Below the pieces are notes generated by a model. It did no database searches, had not been told where the DNA came from, and was given only the letters and a program-made list of their open reading frames with translations. The position numbers were made by a program, and so were the translations under genes. Positions 1 through 6,636 of a stretch of 7,880 nucleotides of DNA are shown here, piece after piece (the first letter of the stretch is position 1; the number at the start of each line of letters is the position of its first letter). Location of the stretch: the NCBI GenBank assembly GCA_034005145.1, contig JAVEVH010000033.1, positions 1 to 7,880 of the forward strand. The letters run 5' to 3'. This DNA comes from JAVEVH01 sp034005145. Its GTDB lineage: Bacteria; Patescibacteriota; Dojkabacteria; SC72.

Positions 1-3000
1 CTAGCTTCAAAGAGCTCTTCTACTCTTGGTAAACCTTGAGTGATATCTGTAGTTTGAACACCTCCCTTATGGAATGTCTGCATAGTCATTTGAGTACCTG
101 GTTCTCCAATTGATTGAGCTGCTATTACTCCTACTGCTTTACCCATTTCTACTTCTTGTCCATTCTCTAAGTTAAGTCCATAACACTTTCTACACATACC
201 TAAAGGTGCGTTACAAGCGATTGGTGTCCTAACTGCAATTTCTTCTATACCTTCACTCTCAATCTTTTCTGATACCTCTCTAGTTATATATTCATTCTTA
301 GCAACGATTACATTACCCTTACTATCTACAACATCCTTAGCTACTACTCTTCCAAACAATCTCTTACCAAAATCCATTCTTCTATCATCACTCTTTTTAA
401 TAGTGAGACCATCTCCCTCATATCCACAATCATCTAATCTAATGATTACATCATGTGCTACATCTACTAGCTTTCTAGTTAGATATCCTGAAGAAGAAGT
501 TCTTAGAGATCTATCTGCAATACCCTTTCTACCACCATTAGCTGCAACAAAGTACTCAAAAGCACTTAGTCCATCTCTATAGTTACCCTTAATTGGAAGT
601 GGTACCCAGTTACCTCTAGAGTCTCTAACAACACCTTTAATAGTAAGTACCTGTCTTGCTTGAATCTTTCCACCATTAGCTTTGGACTCTACCATTTCAT
701 ATACAGGGTTATTCTTATCTAAAGTCTTCCATGCTTCATCTGCTAAATCAGATGAGAAGTCATTCCACATTTCAGTAGAGATATTTATTTTCTCTTTTTC
801 AGTAATTAAACCTTGTAAGTAGTTTTCCTGGAGTTGAATATCTTTATCTTCCATCTCCTTGATTTGATTCTTTACATCAAAATCTACTTTACAATCCTCA
901 ATAGCGAATGAGAATCCTAAGTCAGTAGCATAGTTGAAACCTATTGTCTTAAGATCGTCTAGTAACTCTACTACTACCTCTAATGGATATTTATCTTTAA
1001 TATCTTCAACAATATCAGATATCTTACCTCCACTTACTCTCTCATTTACAAACGGGTAATCTAATGGAAGAATTTCGTTAAAGAGACATCTTCCTACAGA
1101 AGTACTTACTACCTCTTCGTTTATCTTAACTACAATCTCTTCATTTATATTAATGATCTCTCTCTCGTATGCTTTTATTGCTAAATCTATTGATCCAAAT
1201 ATTCTTGGTTTCTCAGATTCATTCATATCTGTCATTAGGTAGAACCCTATTAACATATCCTTTGCAGGAGTAGCTAATACCTGACCATTAGAGATATTTA
1301 CAATATTTTTAGAAGCCATTATATCTCTCTTTGCCTCTTCTAATGCTTCTTGTGTAAGAAGTACATGTACAGACATCTGGTCTCCATCGAAGTCAGCATT
1401 AAATGCTTTACATACTAATGGATGTAATCTAATTGCTTCTCCTTCGATTAGTCTAGGGTAGAATCCTTGAATACTGTATTTATGTAAAGTAGGAGCACGA
1501 TTAAGTAATACTGGTTTACCATCTATTACCTTCTCTAATATATCCCAAATGATATCTTGCTCTTCTTCAATCATATCTTTTGCAATTCTTACATTAGGAG
1601 CTAACTCCTGTTCTAAGAGTTGGTGTGTAACAAATGGTTTGAACATTTCCAATGCAACTGATTTTGGTAAACCACATTGGTCTAATCTTAGACTTGGGTC
1701 ACCAACAATTACAGCTCTTCCTGAGTAGTCTACACGTTTACCTAAAAGATTCTTTCTGAATATACCCTTCTTACCTCTTAAATCATCTGTTAATGATTGA
1801 TATGGTAATCTCTTACTATTCATCATTGGTTTAGATGGTCTGTGAGAGTTATCGATAACGGCATCTACAGACTCCTGAAGCATTCTTTTCTCATTTCTTA
1901 GTATTACATCTGGTGCACCTATCTCTATTAATCTTGCTAATCTATTATTTCTATTAATGATTCTTCTATACAAATCATTTAGGTCTGATGTTGCAAATTT
2001 ACCACCTGATAGAGGGATAATAGGTCTTAACTCTGGAGGTAGTACTGGAAGTATTTCAATAATCATCCAACTTGGATCTATACCATTCTTAGTAAATCCT
2101 TCTAAGTATTGAATTCTTCTTATTGTAGTTGCTTTTCTATCTCCCTTTTCTTTCTTTACAGCTTTTCTTAATTTCTTTAACTCTTCAGGAATATCTAAAT
2201 CCTCAAGAAGTTTTTTAATAGCTTCTGCACCCATCATAGCTTTGAAGAAGAGTAATTCTCTATCCTCTAAATCTATATATTCATCTTCTGTTAATACTGA
2301 ACCTATTGTTACCTTCTCTATTATTTGTTGTAACCTTGTATAGAAGTTATCTATCTCTTCCTCTCTCTCTGCAAAATCTCTTCTTACTTTAGCAATAGTT
2401 TGCTTCTTCTTATGTTCTAATTGGCTTACTTTGAAATCTCCACCATCTTTCTCTTTCTTAGATGTCTTCATATCAGCATCAAAGGTATCACTTGTTGCTT
2501 TTAGCTCCTCATCTAATTCCTTTTGAAGTTCGTTCATCTCTTCTTTCTTCAAAAGCTCTATTCTCTCAAGCATATCTTTCCTCTTATCATCCTCAAGTTC
2601 TACTACCATATATCTTGTGTAGTAAACTACTGAGAGTAATTTTTTGTGTGACATATCTAGTACAATAGACATCTTGTTAGGAATACCGTATGCAAACCAA
2701 ACGTGAGCAACAGGTACAGAGAGTTTAATATGACCCATTCTCTCTCTTCTAACATCTTTAGTTGTAACCTCTACTCCACACTTATCACATACTATCCCCT
2801 TATACCTAATCTTTTTGTACTTACCACAGTAACATTCATAGTTTTTAGTAGGACCAAAAATCTTCTCACAGAAAAGACCATCTGGTTCTGCTCTAAAGGT
2901 TCTATAGTTGATAGTTTCAGCTTTTGTTACCTCTCCATATGACCAGTCTAATATCTGCTCTGAAGAAGCAAGTGTTAATTTTAGTGCATCAAAATCTTCG

Positions 3001-3026
3001 AATGCATTTCTTTTATGATTATTCAT
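1..3026 (-). CDS. rpoC: DNA-directed RNA polymerase subunit beta-prime, N-terminal 1008 residues (3' end outside window)
   Basis: Largest catalytic subunit of the cytoplasmic RNA polymerase. With beta it forms the active centre and the DNA clamp. Visible in order: FEDFDALKLTLAS start; N-terminal zinc site C65, C67, C80, C83; an insertion at about 145-238 predicted as an antiparallel coiled-coil hairpin; the sigma-binding clamp helices (YRRIINRNNRLARL); LNRAPTLH with R510; the Mg-binding loop NADFDGDQ with D545, D547 and D549; bridge helix about 822-857; second zinc site C867, C938, C945, C948; and trigger loop IGEPGTQMTM...TFH with H986. All these align to E. coli with steady offsets (+85 at the Mg loop, then +53 and +50), so the alignment is secure. 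Start ATG at 3026 is fixed by the Shine-Dalgarno sequence and the family N-terminus. It overlaps rpoB by 8 bases (ATGAATAA). Odd points: E. coli R731 and R933 positions are N784 and Q983, and the bridge helix is divergent. The frame is still open at base 1; only the C-terminal part is missing. Confidence 0.98.
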   Translation of the reverse strand, partial: MNNHKRNAFEDFDALKLTLASSEQILDWSYGEVTKAETINYRTFRAEPDGLFCEKIFGPTKNYECYCGKYKKIRYKGIVCDKCGVEVTTKDVRRERMGHIKLSVPVAHVWFAYGIPNKMSIVLDMSHKKLLSVVYYTRYMVVELEDDKRKDMLERIELLKKEEMNELQKELDEELKATSDTFDADMKTSKKEKDGGDFKVSQLEHKKKQTIAKVRRDFAEREEEIDNFYTRLQQIIEKVTIGSVLTEDEYIDLEDRELLFFKAMMGAEAIKKLLEDLDIPEELKKLRKAVKKEKGDRKATTIRRIQYLEGFTKNGIDPSWMIIEILPVLPPELRPIIPLSGGKFATSDLNDLYRRIINRNNRLARLIEIGAPDVILRNEKRMLQESVDAVIDNSHRPSKPMMNSKRLPYQSLTDDLRGKKGIFRKNLLGKRVDYSGRAVIVGDPSLRLDQCGLPKSVALEMFKPFVTHQLLEQELAPNVRIAKDMIEEEQDIIWDILEKVIDGKPVLLNRAPTLHKYSIQGFYPRLIEGEAIRLHPLVCKAFNADFDGDQMSVHVLLTQEALEEAKRDIMASKNIVNISNGQVLATPAKDMLIGFYLMTDMNESEKPRIFGSIDLAIKAYEREIININEEIVVKINEEVVSTSVGRCLFNEILPLDYPFVNERVSGGKISDIVEDIKDKYPLEVVVELLDDLKTIGFNYATDLGFSFAIEDCKVDFDVKNQIKEMEDKDIQLQENYLQGLITEKEKINISTEMWNDFSSDLADEAWKTLDKNNPVYEMVESKANGGKIQARQVLTIKGVVRDSRGNWVPLPIKGNYRDGLSAFEYFVAANGGRKGIADRSLRTSSSGYLTRKLVDVAHDVIIRLDDCGYEGDGLTIKKSDDRRMDFGKRLFGRVVAKDVVDSKGNVIVAKNEYITREVSEKIESEGIEEIAVRTPIACNAPLGMCRKCYGLNLENGQEVEMGKAVGVIAAQSIGEPGTQMTMQTFHKGGVQTTDITQGLPRVEELFEA

Positions 3027-6000
3027 TCTCTGAAACCTCCTCTGACTTTTTTGAAATTAATTCCATATTTAGACATAGAGCATTTAACTCTTTTATTAAT
3101 ACCTTAAATGATTCAGGTATATTTACACTTTCAATCTTCTCTCCATGAATTATTGCTTTGTAAGCACTAGACCTACCCTTAATATCATCTGATTTAATAG
3201 TAAGCATCTCTTGTAGTGCATATGGTGCACCGTGTGCTTCTAATGCCCAGACTTCCATTTCTCCAAATCTCTGTCCACCTCTTTGTGCTTTACCACCTAA
3301 AGGTTGCTGAGTTACAGCAGTGTATGGTCCAGTTGATCTAGCATGTACTTTCTCATCAGCAATATGATGTAGTTTAAGTGAGTACTTAATTCCTACTGTT
3401 ACTTTTCGTGGGAATTTCTTACCTGTTCTTCCATCGTAAAGGTCTACCTTCTGTTCAATTTTAAACCCCTTGTTCTTCATCTCTCTTTCTAACCATTCTT
3501 TATTTACACCTTCAAAGAGTGGGAATGAGAATTTCTCATTTAGAAGTTTTGCATACTGACCAAAGTGAACCTCTTCTGCTTGACCCATATTCATTCTTTT
3601 TAGGAATGTAGGAGTAAGAACAATATCAACAGGTTCTCCATCAGCTGTAAAAGGCATATCTTCAACTGGTCTAATAGCGGCAACGGTATTTTTGTCTCCG
3701 TGTCTTCCAGATATTTTATCTCCATATCCTAACTTCTTAGTATCTGCTACCCAAATCTTAACCTCTTCTAATACTCCAGGAGGTAATTTATCTCCTTTTT
3801 CTACAGAAAGTCTTTGTGTATGGATAACGATACCCTCTTCACCGTGAGGTAATCTTAGTGAGTTATCTCTAACATCACTTGCTGATTCTCCAAAGATTGC
3901 TCTAAGTAATCTCTCCTCAGCGGTTAACTCCTTCTCTCCTCTTGGTGCAATTACACCAACTAGGATATCACCTGCTTTAACTTTCATTCCTTCTCTTACA
4001 ATACCAACCATGTCTAACTTCTGAAGTATCCTATCATTTACATGAGGGATATCTGCAGTAATTACCTCTGGGCCTAATTCTGTATCTCTTACTTCAACCT
4101 TATGCTCTCGAATATGAATAGAGGTTAAGAGGTCATCTCTTACTACTCTTTCTGATATTACTACAGCATCTTCATAGTTATATCCTTCATAGAACATTAA
4201 TGCTGCTCTTAAGTTTGTACCAATTGCTAACTCTCCATTTATACATGTAGGACCATCTACTACAACATCTCCCTTTTTTAGTTTCTGACCAACCTCTACA
4301 GCAGGTCTTTGGGTAAATGATGTATTATCATTTGTTCTATAGAAGTTTACTAACTGGTAATCTCTAATTCCATTCTTTTTGTAATTTACTGTTACCTTAC
4401 CTGCATCAACATACATAACTACTCCGTCATCTTCTGCAAATACACTCCAATTTGATTGTCTTGCTACTATCTCTTCTACACCAGTACCTACTAAAGGAGC
4501 TTGCTGTTTAACTAAAGGAACTCCCTGCCTTTGCATATTTGCTCCTGCAAGTGCTCTCATAGCGTCATCGTGTGATACAAAAGGAATAAGTGCCATACCT
4601 AATCCTGCTTGCTGATATGTTAATACATCTACATAGTCAACTAGGTTTACATCTTCTAAAATGAAATCTCCTTTGTACCTAACTGGTACTAATGCTTCTA
4701 ATATATTGTTATGCTCATCTGTTTTTACAGAAGGGATACTAATATATTTACTCTCTTCATCTAATGCATCAAAGTAATCGACCTCTTCAGAGATAAATGG
4801 GGTAACCTTTACACTCTTAATATCTTTTTTAGAAGATATCTTATCAGCTAACTCTTTAGTAATCTCTGTTCCTTTCTTAGCTACTCCCTTAATATCTTCG
4901 TTTAAGATTCTATTTAAAAGATTACCTTTATTATTCTTAACCTCTTTTAATACTCTTCTATATGGTGATTCTAAGAATCCATAACCATTTACTCTTGCTA
5001 GTATTGATAACTGTGTAACAACACCAATATTAGCACTCTCTGGACTAGTTACAGGGTCAAACTTTGCATACTGAGAGTTATGTACCTCTCTAATAGAGAA
5101 TGTTGCCCTATCTTTTACAATACCACCAGGTCCTGCTGCGGTTACTTTCCTTTTGTTTTCTAACTCTGCTAATACATTGGTTTGATCCATGAATGCAGAA
5201 AGCTGATTTGCACCAAAGAATGATTGAATGGAAGCTGCTATTGGTTTTGTACCAACTAACATAGATGGTGTAACCTTAGCATCTTGACCATACAAACTCA
5301 TTTTGTCTTTAATATTTTTCTCTAATCTTCTAATACCAGCAAGTAATTGTCTCTCTAACACTTCACCTACACTTCTAATTCTTCTATTACATAGGTGATC
5401 TATATCATCAGGCTGTTCAGCCCCATTATTTATCTTTATTAATTTTTTAACAATGAGGATTAAATCTTCTGGGTAAAGAGATGTCTCGTTAGGATTGTTT
5501 ACATCATATGTAGTTCCTAACTTTCTATTTAACTGGAATCTACCAATCTTCCCTAAATCAAATTTCCTTCTATTAAAGAAGTTACTCTTAATATATTTTT
5601 CTGCACTCTCAATGGTTACAGACTCATCTGGTCTTAACTTGTTATATATACTAATGATTGCATCCTCTTTACTCTTAGTAAAATCTCTAGCCAATGTTGC
5701 CTCTATATATTTATACTCTTCATTGGTATCTACATCTTTAAAAAGTTTGAGTATCTCTTGATCACTCTCATATCCTAATACTCTTAGTAATTCTGTAATT
5801 AATACTCTTGGTCTTTTAGGAAGAATTCTCATAGAGATGACATTGTATTTGTTTACCTCTATTTCATACCAAGGTCCTCTACCAGGCATAAGTCTAGCTT
5901 TGTAGATAGTTCGGTAAGGAAGAGCTTCATTTTCCTCAAAAAGGACCCCCTCTGCTCTTACAATCTGGTGTGTAACTACTCTTCTAACCCCATTTACAAC

Positions 6001-6372
6001 AAAAGCCCCATCATCTGTCATCATGGGTAAATCGGCAACGAATATCTCTTGCTCTTTAATCTCTCCTGTTTTGTTGTTTAGTAATTGAACAGTAGCATAT
6101 ACTGGGACTTCATAGGAAAGACCTTTTGCAACGGCTTCCTCTATACCTCTATATGGATCTCCATATCTAAATGACTTGAATTCAAGAGTCCACATTCGTT
6201 CCATTGTGTCCTTTACAGGACTAATTTCATCGAAAAGTCTCTTGAACCCACCCTCATAAAATTCCTTAAATGAGGTCTTTTGAGCTTCTATTAGACTTGG
6301 AATCTCAAATGAGGAAGAGAATCCTTTTCCTAAGTTGAGTCTTGAAGCTCTGTTTCGTTTGGGTTCTACCAT
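3019..6372 (-). CDS. rpoB: DNA-directed RNA polymerase subunit beta, complete (1117 aa)
   Basis: Second-largest RNA polymerase subunit; it pairs with beta-prime to build the active site and binds the RNA-DNA hybrid. Motifs in order: N-terminal protrusion with NGVRRVVTHQIVRAEGVL (125-144); DDIDHLCNRRIRSVGE; rifamycin-pocket region 385-417 (FMDQ at 394-397, AAGPGG at 412-417); ANMQRQGVP (611-619) with R606 matching E. coli R678; GYNYEDA with E734 and D735; EERLLRAIFGE; GDKISGRHGDK with K886 and K894 (E. coli K1065 and K1073); RMNMGQ with R926 (E. coli R1106); LKLHHIADEK; and the C-terminal GGQRFGEMEVWALEAHG and LQEMLTIKSDD. It is about 225 residues shorter than E. coli beta, consistent with lack of the two large lineage inserts. 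ATG at 6372 is the only sensible start: an in-frame TAA lies a few codons upstream and no other start intervenes. No Shine-Dalgarno sequence is visible. Odd points are the substituted rifamycin pocket, the altered ETPEG motif and GRHGNKG read as GRHGDKN. Confidence 0.98.
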   Translation of the reverse strand: MVEPKRNRASRLNLGKGFSSSFEIPSLIEAQKTSFKEFYEGGFKRLFDEISPVKDTMERMWTLEFKSFRYGDPYRGIEEAVAKGLSYEVPVYATVQLLNNKTGEIKEQEIFVADLPMMTDDGAFVVNGVRRVVTHQIVRAEGVLFEENEALPYRTIYKARLMPGRGPWYEIEVNKYNVISMRILPKRPRVLITELLRVLGYESDQEILKLFKDVDTNEEYKYIEATLARDFTKSKEDAIISIYNKLRPDESVTIESAEKYIKSNFFNRRKFDLGKIGRFQLNRKLGTTYDVNNPNETSLYPEDLILIVKKLIKINNGAEQPDDIDHLCNRRIRSVGEVLERQLLAGIRRLEKNIKDKMSLYGQDAKVTPSMLVGTKPIAASIQSFFGANQLSAFMDQTNVLAELENKRKVTAAGPGGIVKDRATFSIREVHNSQYAKFDPVTSPESANIGVVTQLSILARVNGYGFLESPYRRVLKEVKNNKGNLLNRILNEDIKGVAKKGTEITKELADKISSKKDIKSVKVTPFISEEVDYFDALDEESKYISIPSVKTDEHNNILEALVPVRYKGDFILEDVNLVDYVDVLTYQQAGLGMALIPFVSHDDAMRALAGANMQRQGVPLVKQQAPLVGTGVEEIVARQSNWSVFAEDDGVVMYVDAGKVTVNYKKNGIRDYQLVNFYRTNDNTSFTQRPAVEVGQKLKKGDVVVDGPTCINGELAIGTNLRAALMFYEGYNYEDAVVISERVVRDDLLTSIHIREHKVEVRDTELGPEVITADIPHVNDRILQKLDMVGIVREGMKVKAGDILVGVIAPRGEKELTAEERLLRAIFGESASDVRDNSLRLPHGEEGIVIHTQRLSVEKGDKLPPGVLEEVKIWVADTKKLGYGDKISGRHGDKNTVAAIRPVEDMPFTADGEPVDIVLTPTFLKRMNMGQAEEVHFGQYAKLLNEKFSFPLFEGVNKEWLEREMKNKGFKIEQKVDLYDGRTGKKFPRKVTVGIKYSLKLHHIADEKVHARSTGPYTAVTQQPLGGKAQRGGQRFGEMEVWALEAHGAPYALQEMLTIKSDDIKGRSSAYKAIIHGEKIESVNIPESFKVLIKELNALCLNMELISKKSEEVSENE
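3036..3043 (-). promoter_or_regulatory. Shine-Dalgarno sequence of rpoC inside the 3' end of rpoB
   Basis: The minus strand reads AGAGGAGG, followed by 9 bases and then the rpoC ATG. This is a near-perfect anti-16S match lying in the last codons of rpoB (Ser-Glu-Glu-Val region). It fixes the rpoC start and shows that this organism does use Shine-Dalgarno initiation, although rpoB and ftsK show no such site. Confidence 0.9.
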
Positions 6373-6377
6373 AGAAC

Positions 6378-6453
6378 AGTGATTTATAGGTTATAAATTA
6401 CATCCAAAAAAGCGAATATCCATAAATCACTCTATATTTTAGTGATCTAAAAT
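6378..6453 (-). promoter_or_regulatory. Inverted-repeat cluster in the rpoB leader, possible alternative hairpins
   Basis: Read as rpoB leader RNA, three short segments are complementary: segment 1 ATCACT (6446-6441), segment 2 AGTGATTTAT (6431-6422) and segment 3 ATAAATCACT (6387-6378), ending 5 bases before the ATG. Segments 2 and 3 form a perfect 10-bp stem. Segments 1 and 2 can form a 9-bp stem with one G-U pair and a 9-base loop. Two further local dyads compete with these: 6436-6453 (7-bp arms, 4-base loop) and 6382-6398 (7-bp arms, 3-base loop). The arrangement resembles a switch that could hide or expose the start region, or a set of protein-binding sites in DNA. There is no U-tract typical of a terminator. 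AT-rich DNA makes chance dyads common, so function is inferred only. Confidence 0.4.
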
Positions 6454-6499
6454 GTTTGATAATCGCCTTAATTAAAGCAAAATTTAGGTAACTCTGGGG

Positions 6500-6528
6500 A
6501 GTTTATCATATTTATGCTACATAGTCAA
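6500..6528 (-). promoter_or_regulatory. Possible second rpoBC promoter (extended -10)
   Basis: On the minus strand TTGACT (6528-6523) is followed by 17 bases and TAAACT (6505-6500), directly preceded by TGA, which matches an extended -10 (TGn). The start point would be near 6493, giving a leader of about 120 bases that contains the inverted-repeat cluster. The -10 box is only a 4 of 6 match, so this is weaker than the promoter upstream of it. Confidence 0.4.
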
Positions 6529-6542
6529 AGGGTTTTTCATCC

Positions 6543-6570
6543 TTTACAATACTTTTTAATTACATATAAT
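6543..6570 (+). promoter_or_regulatory. Candidate ftsK promoter, distal
   Basis: TTTACA (6543-6548), a 16-base spacer and a consensus TATAAT (6565-6570). The start point would be near 6577, about 60 bases before the ftsK ATG. Its -10 box occupies the same bases as the -10 box of the opposing rpoBC promoter, so the two could not be occupied at once. Confidence 0.5.
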
Positions 6571-6594
6571 ATATCGATGGAAAATCTTTGTCAA
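6566..6594 (-). promoter_or_regulatory. Candidate main rpoBC promoter
   Basis: On the minus strand a perfect TTGACA (6594-6589) is followed by an optimal 17-base spacer and TATTAT (6571-6566), one mismatch from consensus. This is the best sigma-70-type match in the intergenic region. The start point would be near 6559, giving a leader of about 187 bases before the rpoB ATG. Its -35 box lies inside the 6582-6601 dyad. Confidence 0.6.
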
Positions 6595-6601
6595 AAGATT
6601 T
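6582..6601. repeat. Perfect 8+4+8 dyad over the facing -35 boxes, possible operator
   Basis: AAATCTTT, a 4-base centre GTCA, then AAAGATTT: both arms are perfectly complementary. The dyad covers the TTGACA of the leftward rpoBC promoter and the TTGTCA of the proximal rightward ftsK promoter. A dimeric regulator bound here would block both. Alternatively the symmetry arises simply because two back-to-back -35 boxes (TTGACA and TTGTCA) share the same bases. No regulator gene is in the window. Confidence 0.45.
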
Positions 6602-6616
6602 AGATTCCTCTATTAT
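6588..6616 (+). promoter_or_regulatory. Candidate ftsK promoter, proximal, short leader
   Basis: TTGTCA (6588-6593), a 17-base spacer and TATTAT (6611-6616), each one mismatch from consensus. The start point would be near 6623, only about 14 bases before the ftsK ATG. Such a short leader without a Shine-Dalgarno sequence would make the mRNA nearly leaderless. The surrounding TA-rich run lowers the weight of the -10 match. Confidence 0.45.
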
Positions 6617-6636
6617 ATATATACACAATTACTACA

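Noticed and set aside
2462..3148. Plus-strand open frames of 68-79 codons opposite rpoC and rpoB
   Set aside because: They lie antisense to highly conserved polymerase coding sequence, overlap each other, and have no start signal or recognisable protein features.
5495..5761. Plus-strand 88-codon open frame rich in Leu and Ser
   Set aside because: It is a shadow of the rpoB N-terminal coding region; its apparent hydrophobicity comes from antisense of Lys/Glu/Asp codons.
6378..6453. Intrinsic terminator in the intergenic region
   Set aside because: The stems are AT-rich and no U-tract follows them on either strand. Both flanking genes start here rather than end.
6517..6540. Seven-codon minus-strand ORF (MKNPLTM) as a leader peptide for rpoB
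   Set aside because: It has no properly spaced ribosome site, overlaps a candidate -35 box and contains no run of regulatory codons. It could be chance.
6514..6603. 29-codon plus-strand ORF upstream of ftsK
   Set aside because: It has no ribosome site, runs through promoter elements and encodes no recognisable peptide.
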